Source: an uncultured Clostridia bacterium (GTDB lineage: Bacteria > Bacillota > Clostridia > Oscillospirales > Ruminococcaceae). Taken from it: 11,372 nucleotides of DNA. The stretch is taken from NCBI GenBank assembly GCA_947588775.1, contig CANPZQ010000061.1, positions 1-11,372 on the forward strand, given 5' to 3'. Below, in pieces: positions 1 through 6,668 of the stretch. Position numbers and translations under genes: made by a program. The notes beneath the pieces are model-generated. The model was not told where the DNA came from. It ran no database searches and saw only the letters and a list, made by a program, of their open reading frames with translations. Numbering within the stretch: position 1 is the first letter of the stretch; every line of letters begins with the position of its first letter.

Positions 1-267
1 TGGTCCGCCCTGGACGATAATGTCTACGGCGTGCCCGTGTCCGGCATCATTCGGGCGTACAACAGCATGTTGATTCAACCCGACCCCACCTTCTGCGCGG
101 AGCTGAACTACTATAAGAGCTTCCGCAGTACCTATGACCGTGCCTTTGAAACAGGGGATTACACGGCGCAGACTGAGAAAATTGGCGGGGCGTTTGACGT
201 CACGGATGCAATGCGGGAAGCCGTTGAATATCATGCGGGAAATAACTATCAGACTTATATGGAATGA
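1..267 (+). CDS. C-terminal part of an unrecognised protein (5' end outside the window)
   Basis: The frame is open from the first base (it reads W-S-A-L-D-D-N-V-Y-G) to a TGA at 265-267, so at least 88 C-terminal residues are present and the true start lies upstream. The stretch is soluble and rich in Tyr, Asp and Glu, with no membrane segment, no metal-binding cysteine cluster and no motif I can tie to a family. The next gene starts 15 bases after its stop with a good ribosome binding site, so it is probably in the same transcript as the aldo/keto reductase. An internal GTG at 31 could be misread as a start, but nothing supports initiation there. I do not assign a function. Confidence 0.6.
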   Translation, partial: WSALDDNVYGVPVSGIIRAYNSMLIQPDPTFCAELNYYKSFRSTYDRAFETGDYTAQTEKIGGAFDVTDAMREAVEYHAGNNYQTYME

Positions 268-282
268 CAAGGAGAAAAAACT

Positions 283-1416
283 ATGATTTATAAAAAATTT
301 CAAGATTTAAAATTGTCCGCTCTGGGCATGGGTGCTATGCGGCTCCCGGTATTGGACGGAGATGATTCTAAGATAGATGAGGCAGCCGTAAAAGAAATGG
401 TCGCTTACGCGATGGAACATGGCGTAAATTATTACGACACCGCCTGGGGCTACCATGACGGCAATTCGGAAATCGCGATGGGAAGAGCCTTAAAAGAGTA
501 TCCGAGGGACCGTTTTTATCTTGCAACCAAATTTCCCGGGTATGAGCTGTCCAACATGACAAAAGTGGAAGAAATTTTCGAGAAGCAGTTGAAAAAATGC
601 CAAGTTGAGTACTTTGACTTCTATCTGTTCCACAACGTCTGCGAGATGAATGTTGACGCATACCTTGACAAAAAGTATGGGATATATGACTACCTGATGA
701 AGCAGAAAGCAAACGGGAGGGTTCGTCATCTCGGATTTTCAGCGCATGGAAGCTATGATGTGATGGAACGTTTCCTGCAAAAATACGGCAGCAGCATGGA
801 ATTTTGTCAGATCCAGCTGAATTATCTTGACTGGAGTTTTCAGGACGCCAAAGCAAAAGTTGAGATTCTGAAAAAGTACCATATCCCCGTTTGGGTGATG
901 GAACCGCTGCGAGGCGGCCGTCTGGCAAATCTTACAGACGAGGAAAAGGCAAGATTAAAAACAATGCGTCCCGATGAGAAAATCTCCGCATGGGCGTTCC
1001 GCTTCTTACAGTCTATTCCCGAGGTGACTGTCATACTGTCAGGCATGTCCGACATGGAGCAGATGAAAGAAAATATCAAGACTTTCCAAGAAGAAAAGCC
1101 TCTTTCCGAGGAAGAAATGAAAAATCTTTTGGCTATGGCAGAGGAAATGGTTCGGAAAATCGTCCTGCCATGCACCGCTTGTCATTACTGCGTGAGCCAC
1201 TGTCCGCAGGGACTGGATATTCCGACTTTGCTTGCTCTTTACAACGAACACTGCTTCACCGAAGGCGGTTTTATCGCGCCGATGGCCCTGTCCTCGTATC
1301 CGAACGACAAGCTGCCAAGCGCATGTTTAGGCTGCGGAAGCTGCGAAGCAGTTTGTCCGCAGCAAATCAAGGTTTCCGAAGCTATGGCTGATTTTGCGGA
1401 TAAATTAGGCATGTAA
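283..1416 (+). CDS. Aldo/keto reductase with C-terminal double 4Fe-4S ferredoxin domain
   Basis: A 377-residue cytoplasmic oxidoreductase of the ferredoxin-tailed aldo/keto reductase type (COG1453-like). The N-terminal TIM-barrel covers roughly residues 1-285. It shows the usual tetrad: Asp52 and Tyr57 in YYDTAWGYHDG, Lys83 in LATKFPG, and His117 in YLFHNV. The C-terminal part has two CxxCxxCxxxCP motifs, Cys297/300/303/307 and Cys348/351/354/358, which should hold two 4Fe-4S clusters. Family knowledge says such enzymes reduce or oxidise carbonyl or alcohol groups, here probably with electrons passed to or from ferredoxin-like partners; the substrate is unknown. The start is fixed by AAGGAG at 269-274, eight bases before the ATG. 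The gene appears full length and co-transcribed with the upstream fragment. Confidence 0.93.
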   Translation: MIYKKFQDLKLSALGMGAMRLPVLDGDDSKIDEAAVKEMVAYAMEHGVNYYDTAWGYHDGNSEIAMGRALKEYPRDRFYLATKFPGYELSNMTKVEEIFEKQLKKCQVEYFDFYLFHNVCEMNVDAYLDKKYGIYDYLMKQKANGRVRHLGFSAHGSYDVMERFLQKYGSSMEFCQIQLNYLDWSFQDAKAKVEILKKYHIPVWVMEPLRGGRLANLTDEEKARLKTMRPDEKISAWAFRFLQSIPEVTVILSGMSDMEQMKENIKTFQEEKPLSEEEMKNLLAMAEEMVRKIVLPCTACHYCVSHCPQGLDIPTLLALYNEHCFTEGGFIAPMALSSYPNDKLPSACLGCGSCEAVCPQQIKVSEAMADFADKLGM

Positions 1417-1459
1417 AACGATTCGCAAAGGAAAGAATTTACATATAGGAGAGATTACA

Positions 1460-2032
1460 ATGAAACAAAATATCAAAAATACGGTTTTGGCGGCGATGTT
1501 TCTTGCACTCGGGCTAGTGCTGCCGTTCCTGACCGGGCAGATACCTCGAATCGGGAGCATGCTCCTTCCGATGCACATTCCCGTCTTTCTCTGCGGGCTC
1601 ATCTGCGGCTGGCAGTACGGAGCCGCGGTGGGACTTATAACCCCGATTCTCCGCTCATTTTTATTCGGCATGCCGCCGCTCTACCCGACTGCGGTCGCTA
1701 TGGCTGCGGAGCTTCTGACATACGGTCTTGTCGTCGGACTTATGTATTCAAAATCCCGCTGGCAGTGCGTTATCTCGCTTTATAGGTCGCTTCTTGTGGC
1801 GATGATAGCGGGGCGCGCGGTCTGGGGTGTGACGGAAATCATAATCCTTGGCATAGGCGGCGAAGCGTTCACTTGGGAAGCATTCATGGCGGGTGCGTTC
1901 CTCAACGCAATACCCGGCATAATTATCCAGCTCATACTCATTCCCGCGATAATGGTCGCGCTCAATCGGACGGGACTTGTCCGTTTTCACCGCGCACAGC
2001 AACCGTCCGACACTGCGGAGAATTTAAAATGA
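1460..2032 (+). CDS. ECF transporter S component (substrate-binding membrane subunit)
   Basis: A 190-residue very hydrophobic protein with five or six predicted membrane segments (about residues 8-26, 38-60, 73-96, 108-132 and 144-167). The motif LLPMHIPVFLCGLICG at 35-50, followed by TPILRSFLFGMPPLYPTA, is typical of S components of the PF12822 type. Such proteins capture a vitamin or related metabolite and dock onto a shared EcfT-EcfA-EcfA' energising module, which is not in this window, so this is probably a group II system with the module elsewhere. AGGAGAG at 1447-1453 sets the start. The stop overlaps the start of the kinase gene by four bases (ATGA), a sign of translational coupling, so the imported compound may be phosphorylated by that kinase. 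The substrate cannot be read from sequence. Confidence 0.88.
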   Translation: MKQNIKNTVLAAMFLALGLVLPFLTGQIPRIGSMLLPMHIPVFLCGLICGWQYGAAVGLITPILRSFLFGMPPLYPTAVAMAAELLTYGLVVGLMYSKSRWQCVISLYRSLLVAMIAGRAVWGVTEIIILGIGGEAFTWEAFMAGAFLNAIPGIIIQLILIPAIMVALNRTGLVRFHRAQQPSDTAENLK

Positions 2033-2610
2033 TACGGCAGGCACCGGACATCATTCGGGAAGAAATTCAGAGAATTTTACAAATAAATGCCGCTCCTCTG
2101 ATTGCCGTGGACGGCCGCTGCGCATCCGGGAAAACTACTCTTGCGGCGCAACTGCAAAAGGATTTTGGCTGTAATGTTATTCACATGGACGATTTTTTCC
2201 TCCGCTCGGAGCAGCGAACCGAGGAGCGGCTGCGGCAGCCGGGTGGAAATATTGATTGGGAGCGTTTTCGTGAAGAGGTGCTGACCCCTTTCAGACTGGG
2301 TGTTCCCTTTTCCTACCGTCCCTACGACTGCCATTTACAAGACTTTCGCGAGCCGATTTCAGTTATACCAAACAGGCTCACCGTGGTGGAAGGCTCTTAT
2401 AGCTGTCACCCGGAATTATGGGATTATTACGACCTGCATATCTTCCTATCCGCTTCACCGGACGAGCAACTGCGCCGTATTCAGGAACGAAACGGGCCCG
2501 ACCAAGCGAAGGTTTTTCAGCAAAAATGGATTCCGTTGGAAGAATGGTATTTTCAAGCGTTTCAAATCGCGCAAAGATGTGAGCTTTGTTTTGATGAAAA
2601 AAGTTGGTGA
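2029..2610 (+). CDS. Uridine kinase-like P-loop kinase
   Basis: A 193-residue cytoplasmic kinase of the uridine kinase/phosphoribulokinase-like P-loop group. Walker A is GRCASGKT at residues 29-36, directly after the strand PLIAVD. The MDDFF motif at 53-57 is the place where this family binds the acceptor. VVEGSYSCHPEL at 119-130 followed by YDLHIFL matches the core strand seen in uridine kinases. Pfam-level identity is clear; the acceptor is not, and nucleosides, pantothenate-like compounds or other vitamins are all possible. The frame is open upstream to 1873, but the ATG at 2029 overlapping the S-component stop is the sensible start, and it gives the usual length. Coupling to the transporter suggests trapping of an imported substrate by phosphorylation. 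Confidence 0.87.
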   Translation: MIRQAPDIIREEIQRILQINAAPLIAVDGRCASGKTTLAAQLQKDFGCNVIHMDDFFLRSEQRTEERLRQPGGNIDWERFREEVLTPFRLGVPFSYRPYDCHLQDFREPISVIPNRLTVVEGSYSCHPELWDYYDLHIFLSASPDEQLRRIQERNGPDQAKVFQQKWIPLEEWYFQAFQIAQRCELCFDEKSW

Positions 2611-2631
2611 GAATGGCAGGGGTGGTTTCAA

Positions 2632-3210
2632 ATGTCCGCAGATGGCGTGGTGAAAGCTGTAAATGGTACAATCGTCGAGTGCAACACCGCTTACATCGGC
2701 TCGCACTTTGCGAACTACGATTCCTACGTCGTTCTCTCGCATTTCAAGGGTCATTCCATGGCAGGCTTTGGCGGGGCTATCAAGAATATCTCTATCGGTC
2801 TTGCTTCGAGCGAGGGTAAAGCGTGGATTCACAGCGGCGGCACAGGCGGCAGTATTTGGGGCGGCGAGCAGGACGCATTTCTTGAAACGATGGCAGAGGC
2901 GGGAAAGTCCGTGCCCGACTGTCTTGGTAACGGAGAGCATATCATTTATATCAACGTGCTGAACAACATCTCCATCGACTGCGACTGTGACGGGAGCCCC
3001 ACCGAGCCGGACATTTACGACATTGGAATCCTTGCTTCCACCGATCCGGTTGCCATCGATCAAGCAAGTATCGACCTCTGTTTCGCGGCTGAGGGCAGCG
3101 AGAGCTTGCAACAGCGGGTGGAGCGGCAGAACGGACTTCATACTCTCGAACACGCCGAGGAAATCGGTTTAGGCAGCCGCACTTACGATTTGGTGGATAT
3201 AGATGAGTGA
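2632..3210 (+). CDS. DUF362 family protein, N-terminally truncated and internally deleted (probable decaying gene)
   Basis: The 192-residue product matches the C-terminal two thirds of DUF362 proteins. The recognisable blocks are NGTIVECNTAY (residues 11-21), VVLSHFKGHSMAGFGGAIKN (33-52), SIDCDCDGSP and LHTLEHAEEIGLGSRTY near the end. From my memory of the family, about 60 N-terminal residues are absent, and a block of roughly 55-60 residues normally lies between NTAY and the (I/V)G(S/A)HFANYD segment. Here these are joined directly, near position 2694. Both losses leave the frame open, so a shortened protein could still be made, but an active enzyme is doubtful. DUF362 members are poorly characterised and often Fe-S linked. 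The ribosome binding site is weak. The last eight bases overlap the start of the permease remnant. Confidence 0.75.
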   Translation: MSADGVVKAVNGTIVECNTAYIGSHFANYDSYVVLSHFKGHSMAGFGGAIKNISIGLASSEGKAWIHSGGTGGSIWGGEQDAFLETMAEAGKSVPDCLGNGEHIIYINVLNNISIDCDCDGSPTEPDIYDIGILASTDPVAIDQASIDLCFAAEGSESLQQRVERQNGLHTLEHAEEIGLGSRTYDLVDIDE

Positions 3211-3701
3211 GGTCATCGAAGTCCTGCACCGAGAGTTCGTCTATGTGTGCTTTGCAACTTCGGCAAATCGTGGGTTACTGGATTCTCGGCATGGTCGTTG
3301 GCTCGCTTGTTTCGGTGTTCGCAAAAGACGCTATTCATGGAGCCTTTGACCGTATCCGTGACAAAAAGTGGGGCGTCTGGGGGATAATCCCCGCGAGCAT
3401 TCTGGGCATCGCCTCCCCGCTTTGTATGTACGGCACTATCTCGATTGCCGTTTCGTTTTCGCGGAACGGTATGCGCGACGACTGGCTCGCGGCGTTTATG
3501 ATGTCCAGCGTGCTTCTGAACCCTCAGCTCATCATGTACTCCATCGCTTTGGGCGTGACGGCACTGGTGATTCGTATCGTGTCCTGTACGGTCTGCGGGA
3601 TTGTTGCGGGAATCGTGGTACATATCTTTTATAAGGACAAGCCCTTTTTCAACTTTGAGGGCTTTGAACCGAGGGCAAGCCACGACAGCCAGCCAAACCT
3701 G
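3203..3701 (+). pseudogene. COG0701/UPF0718-type permease, frameshifted near the start and truncated by an IS remnant
   Basis: The natural start is probably the ATG at 3203, overlapping the DUF362 stop as ATGAGTGA and reading M-S-E-V-I-E-V-L-H-R-E-F-V-Y-V. Between about 3247 and 3255 the homologous reading moves to another frame, which continues QLRQIVGYWILGMVVGS. A small deletion not divisible by three explains this. The second frame then gives membrane segments and the conserved block GIASPLCMYGTI, plus SSVLLNPQLIMYSIALG, typical of the first half of YraQ/ArsP-like permeases. After SHDSQPNLFL, near 3701, the protein switches to transposase sequence, and the second set of membrane helices is missing. 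The open frame from a GTG at 3207 to 4034 is therefore a chimera rather than a functional protein. Confidence 0.78.
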
Positions 3702-4034
3702 TTTCTGGAGATAGTTGACGGTGCTCCGTATGCCGATTACTACTGTACCGACGGGTATTTCGGATATTTAAGCGTGATTTACCCGGGCAAACATATCTAC
3801 AACTGTCATGACAAAAGCGATACATTTAAGGCGGAAAGTGTTAACGCTGACTTACGTGACTATATACCGTTGCTCAGACGCAGGAGCAGATGTTTTGCAA
3901 GGAGCATAAAAACTCTAAAAGCTGTCGTTGAAGTTTTTGTTGACGCTTATAATAAATTTGGTATTGCAAAATTGATGTATCGTGAACACTATCCTAAGGG
4001 CGAGTTGCCTTTCGGGTTGGTTGATTTCCTTTAA
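3702..4034 (+). mobile_element. IS1-family insertion sequence remnant (3' end of transposase)
   Basis: In frame with the permease remnant, about 110 codons match the C-terminal half of an IS1-type DDE transposase. The order is ADYYCTDGYFGY with the second catalytic Asp, then YPGKHIYNCHDKSDTFKAES with the catalytic Glu, then NADLRDYIPLLRRRSRCF, and finally a conserved-looking end GELPFGLVDFL. The zinc-finger and helix-turn-helix half and the first catalytic Asp are missing, so the copy cannot transpose. The right end of the element may lie shortly after the stop, around GGACACTCCC at 4047-4056, but no matching left end remains. The remnant replaced the 3' half of the permease gene, consistent with an insertion followed by deletion. 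Confidence 0.72.
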
Positions 4035-4065
4035 TGCGGGTGCTTTGGACACTCCCTGGGGGAGA

Positions 4066-4088
4066 GATGTGGCCGAAGCGGCCACATC
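4066..4088. repeat. Perfect 10-bp hairpin downstream of the IS remnant
   Basis: GATGTGGCCG at 4066-4075 pairs perfectly with CGGCCACATC at 4079-4088 around a three-base loop AAG. No T-tract follows on the plus strand, so this is not a typical terminator. It lies directly beside the heptamer array at 4090-4124 and may be part of the same repeat unit or of the IS end. Confidence 0.6.
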
Positions 4089-4089
4089 A

Positions 4090-4124
4090 AGAGGACAGAA
4101 GTCAGATGTCAGAAGTCAGAATTA
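4090..4124. repeat. Degenerate heptanucleotide tandem array (five units)
   Basis: Five seven-base units run without a gap: AGAGGAC, AGAAGTC, AGATGTC, AGAAGTC, AGAATTA. Read on the minus strand this is a TCTRNNN pattern, the same period and core seen at 6551-6593 and 11145-11173. It is not coding. Confidence 0.65.
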
Positions 4125-4129
4125 CAAGG

Positions 4130-4146
4130 TGTCACCTTCGGTGACA
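4130..4146. repeat. Perfect 7-bp hairpin in the gene-free stretch
   Basis: TGTCACC at 4130-4136 and GGTGACA at 4140-4146 pair around a TTC loop. It lies between the heptamer array and a longer hairpin, and is followed by an AT-rich stretch rather than a clean T-tract. Confidence 0.55.
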
Positions 4147-4162
4147 AATTTAAATGGTATGG

Positions 4163-4211
4163 ATGATGTGGTCGTTTGTGCCACTCCCACAGTCCCAAAC
4201 GACCATATTAT
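4163..4211. repeat. Long hairpin (16-base arms, loop of 17)
   Basis: The left arm at 4163-4178 and right arm at 4196-4211 are complementary over 16 positions: ten perfect Watson-Crick pairs nearest the loop (TGGTCGTTTG with CAAACGACCA), then six more including two G-U pairs in RNA. It is followed by TATAAAAAATTTTTGC. It could be an inefficient terminator for the decayed operon or a relic of a small inverted-repeat element. The rest of 4035-4313 shows no open frame with coding character. Confidence 0.6.
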
Positions 4212-4313
4212 AAAAAATTTTTGCTTAGTGATTTGCCGCTGCTAACCGCTTTCCATTAATGGCTTTGAGCTTAAATGTGGGCGGATGGGACACTCCCCAC
4301 CCCCAAACCCCTA

Positions 4314-4342
4314 TTGACATTCCCCCATTTCTCTGCTATAAT
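4314..4342 (+). promoter_or_regulatory. Consensus sigma-A-type promoter for the GGDEF gene
   Basis: A perfect -35 box TTGACA (4314-4319) and a perfect -10 box TATAAT (4337-4342) are separated by exactly 17 bases, with TG one base before the -10 (extended -10). Transcription should start near 4349, leaving a leader of about 54 bases. This is the strongest promoter in the window by sequence. Confidence 0.9.
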
Positions 4343-4402
4343 ACATATACATGCATTCAGCCATAAGGCGTACATACTTCAATTGAAAGACCGTGAAACA
4401 GT

Positions 4403-6106
4403 ATGACAGATGAAAACCACTCGGGCGAGAGCCTGATGGATTTTGCCGAAAAGGTTCTTGTGCGCAGCTACGCGAAGCTTGCGAAGGTGAACCTGATGAC
4501 CGGCGAATATGTTTTCATAAAGAAGCTTGAGGAGCTCAACGAGCCCGAATACGACTGCATCGACAATATCTATACCTATATCCGCAGGCAGGTTGAGGAC
4601 GGCGTTGTGCCGGAGGAATATGCCGCGGGCTACGCGAAATATTCCGACCCGGAATATGTTCAGAAGCGGGCTTTTTCGGGGGAAAGCCGTGCCGTTCACA
4701 GCTTTAAGAGGCTATATGCGAGCGGCTTCAAGTGGGTGACGTTCGGGGTAATCGGGGCGGAGGGATGTTCTCCCGAAAACCCGTGGGCGTTGTTCTTCTG
4801 GAGGCTCGCCGACACCGACACCACCACCATGGTCGACACGCTTACCGCGCTTTCGCCGATTTACTATAAGATACTGAAAATAAACCTCACTCTCGACACC
4901 TACGACCCAGTCAAGGTAACGGAAAACCTGAGCGAGCTGCCGTATCACATTTCGGAATGGTTTGCAAAATTCGCGGAGGACGGAAACGTCCACCCCGACG
5001 ATTTCGACGACTACACGAAGTTCACCGACATCGGTTTTATGCGCATGCGCTTGGATTCCGGGGCAAAGAAGCTGAGTTGCCGCTACCGCAGAAAAATCGG
5101 CGAGGGCTTTCGCTGGGTCCAGCTCGACGTCGTGCCGTCGATTGAGTATACCGACGACAATAAGGTGATGATTTTATACGTCAAGGACGTCCACGAGGAA
5201 TATGTTTCCGAGCTCAACCGCCGCAAGCGCATGGACGAGGTATATCACCGCGACGCGCTTACGCTTTTATACAACCGCCACAGGTTCAACGAGGATCTTG
5301 AGGAAATCGACAAGGACGAAAACAAGAGCCTCACGCTCATGTATGTCGACGTGAACGGACTCCACGAGCTCAACAACCATCTCGGACACAGCGCGGGGGA
5401 CGATATGCTATGTGCCGTCGCCGACGCCCTCAGAAAATATTTCCCCGAGGATATAAGATACAGAATCGGCGGCGATGAATTTGTCGTACTAAGCACCGCC
5501 CATACGAAAAGAACCTTCGAGATAACAATCGACGAGGCGAGGCGGGATTTGAGGGCCGACAACTACGAAATAGCGGTCGGAATCGCCCACGGCGACGGGG
5601 GAGTATCGGTTCAGAAGGTCGTCGCCGAGGCCGAGCTCAAGATGCGCGAGGACAAAGAGGAATATTATAAGCGTCACGGCGACCGCCGCAGAAAGCGAGC
5701 GATGAACGCCGAGCTTGAAAAAATCCTCGTGGAAAAGCACGACGAGGACGAGTTCCTTAAAACAATCGCCGGACGCTTCAACGGCGTGTACTTTGTGAAC
5801 ATGGCGACGGATTCCTGCCGCCACATCTACATTCCGCCATACTTCCTTGAGCTTTTGCAGCGCGCGGAATACAGCTACAGCGAAGCGATGAATCTCTATG
5901 TCGACCGCTATGTCGACGGCAGCTTCGCCGTCGAGTTCAAGAGGCTTCTCGACTACCGCCTTTTACAGGGAAGGCTTCGCCGCGGCACCGTCACATTCAA
6001 CTACAAAAAGGTCGACGGCACCGGAATCGAGCTTAAAATCCATGAGCTTGAATCCAAAAATCCCGAGCAGAAGGAAACGCTCTGGATTTATACCAACAAA
6101 GCATAG
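4403..6106 (+). CDS. GGDEF-domain protein (probable diguanylate cyclase) with three copies of a sensor-like domain
   Basis: A 567-residue soluble protein with no signal peptide or membrane segment. The GGDEF domain spans about 280-430: DALTLLYNRHRF opens it, VDVNGLHELNNHLGHSAGDD carries metal- and GTP-binding residues, and RIGGDEFVVL has an intact GGDEF at 356-360. It should make cyclic di-GMP. The usual inhibitory-site Arg of RxxD is replaced by Phe (FPED at 347-350), so product feedback is probably absent. Two N-terminal domains (about 20-120 and 153-262) and one after the GGDEF (about 456-565) look like copies of one fold: each starts with a strand such as LAKVNLMTGEY, ILKINLTLDTY or VYFVNMATDSC and ends in a strand resembling FRWVQLDVV. 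They may be PAS-like. No clear Shine-Dalgarno precedes the ATG at 4403; the in-frame ATG at 4436 is an alternative start. Confidence 0.88.
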   Translation: MTDENHSGESLMDFAEKVLVRSYAKLAKVNLMTGEYVFIKKLEELNEPEYDCIDNIYTYIRRQVEDGVVPEEYAAGYAKYSDPEYVQKRAFSGESRAVHSFKRLYASGFKWVTFGVIGAEGCSPENPWALFFWRLADTDTTTMVDTLTALSPIYYKILKINLTLDTYDPVKVTENLSELPYHISEWFAKFAEDGNVHPDDFDDYTKFTDIGFMRMRLDSGAKKLSCRYRRKIGEGFRWVQLDVVPSIEYTDDNKVMILYVKDVHEEYVSELNRRKRMDEVYHRDALTLLYNRHRFNEDLEEIDKDENKSLTLMYVDVNGLHELNNHLGHSAGDDMLCAVADALRKYFPEDIRYRIGGDEFVVLSTAHTKRTFEITIDEARRDLRADNYEIAVGIAHGDGGVSVQKVVAEAELKMREDKEEYYKRHGDRRRKRAMNAELEKILVEKHDEDEFLKTIAGRFNGVYFVNMATDSCRHIYIPPYFLELLQRAEYSYSEAMNLYVDRYVDGSFAVEFKRLLDYRLLQGRLRRGTVTFNYKKVDGTGIELKIHELESKNPEQKETLWIYTNKA

Positions 6107-6110
6107 GCTG

Positions 6111-6136
6111 AGGCTCCCGTTTGCGGGGGCTTTTAA
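6111..6136 (+). terminator. Rho-independent terminator after the GGDEF gene
   Basis: GCTCCCG (6113-6119) pairs with CGGGGGC (6124-6130), including one G-U pair, around a TTTG loop, and TTTT follows at 6131-6134. The hairpin lies seven bases after the stop codon. Confidence 0.8.
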
Positions 6137-6189
6137 TATGCAAAAAAGGGCAGGGGAGCGGAGGAGGCGGGGATGCGGGGGCCGATGAG

Positions 6190-6537
6190 AGGCCGGGGCT
6201 TTCTGCTGAGCCGCCGGCGCGGGGACTGCGCTCCTTTCGTCGGCCCCACCCGCCCGCCCACCCCGCTTTCTCCTCCTGTCCCCGCTCCGTCCCCGCGCCT
6301 GTTTGCCGGAAGGCTCCGAGCGCGGCGGGAAAAGCGGGGGGACTGTGCGAAATTACGGGGGCGGGAGGGTGGGACGCAGAAAAGCAGCTTTTCCCGCCGC
6401 GCGATGCGCGCGAAACCTCGGCACGCGCGCGCCCAATCCCCCCGCCTGAGCCGAATCCCGTCCCCCGGAGCCGGAGGCGGAGCGGGGACGGGTGAGGCTC
6501 AGGCCTCAGCAGCAGGTGTGTTTTTTTGCAAGCCCGA
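6190..6537. repeat. GC-rich mosaic structured repeat, copy A
   Basis: This non-coding block fills most of the 560-base gap before the flavodiiron gene. In order it holds a GGGCTTTCTGC motif (about 6196-6206); stem-loop 1, with arms at 6216-6226 and 6289-6299 and a loop of C-runs; and stem-loop 2, with 16-base arms at 6320-6335 and 6387-6402 and a loop carrying GGGGGCGGGAGGGTGGG. A double-stem module follows (outer arms GCCTGAGCC 6444-6452 and GGCTCAGGC 6496-6504; inner arms 6457-6465 and 6484-6492), ending in TTTTTTTGCAAGCCC. The same parts recur in copy B at 8943-9270, with the double-stem module in the opposite orientation. Open frames across it are overlapping, Pro/Arg-rich and not credible genes. 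Confidence 0.75.
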
Positions 6538-6550
6538 TTAGACCGTCCCT

Positions 6551-6593
6551 ATCCTCTGCCGTTCTGCCCTCTGCCCTCTGATTTCTGATTTCT
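6551..6593. repeat. Degenerate heptanucleotide tandem array (six units)
   Basis: The units are ATCCTCT, GCCGTTCT (8 bases), GCCCTCT, GCCCTCT, GATTTCT, GATTTCT. TCT recurs at spacings of 8, 7, 7, 7 and 7. It follows the TTTTTTTGCAAGCCC end of copy A and stops just before the flavodiiron promoter. Confidence 0.7.
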
Positions 6594-6606
6594 TTTCGCC
6601 TTCCTC

Positions 6607-6635
6607 TTTACAAATTCCCCGAAACGCGCTATAAT
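6607..6635 (+). promoter_or_regulatory. Sigma-A-type promoter for the flavodiiron gene
   Basis: TTTACA (6607-6612) and TATAAT (6630-6635) are 17 bases apart. The leader to the ATG at 6669 is only about 27 bases and contains AGGAGG at 6654-6659, nine bases upstream of the start. Confidence 0.85.
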
Positions 6636-6668
6636 ACCAGAAGAATAAAATTCAGGAGGATAAAAGCT

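Noticed and set aside
1417..1459. Possible riboswitch upstream of the ECF S component
   Set aside because: The gap is only 43 bases, contains just a ribosome binding site, and is too short for a known vitamin riboswitch.
3207..3260. GTG at 3207 as the real permease start
   Set aside because: The residues it adds do not resemble the family, whereas the ATG at 3203 in another frame gives the expected N-terminus; the GTG start is a by-product of the frameshift.
4090..4124. Possible CRISPR array
   Set aside because: The units are seven bases long with no spacers and no cas genes nearby; this is a short tandem repeat.
6121..6541. Overlapping plus-strand open frames of 122-124 codons in the GC-rich block
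   Set aside because: They are Pro/Arg/Gly-rich, lie in two frames over the same inverted repeats, have no ribosome binding site or domain, and are explained by low stop-codon density in GC-rich repeat DNA.
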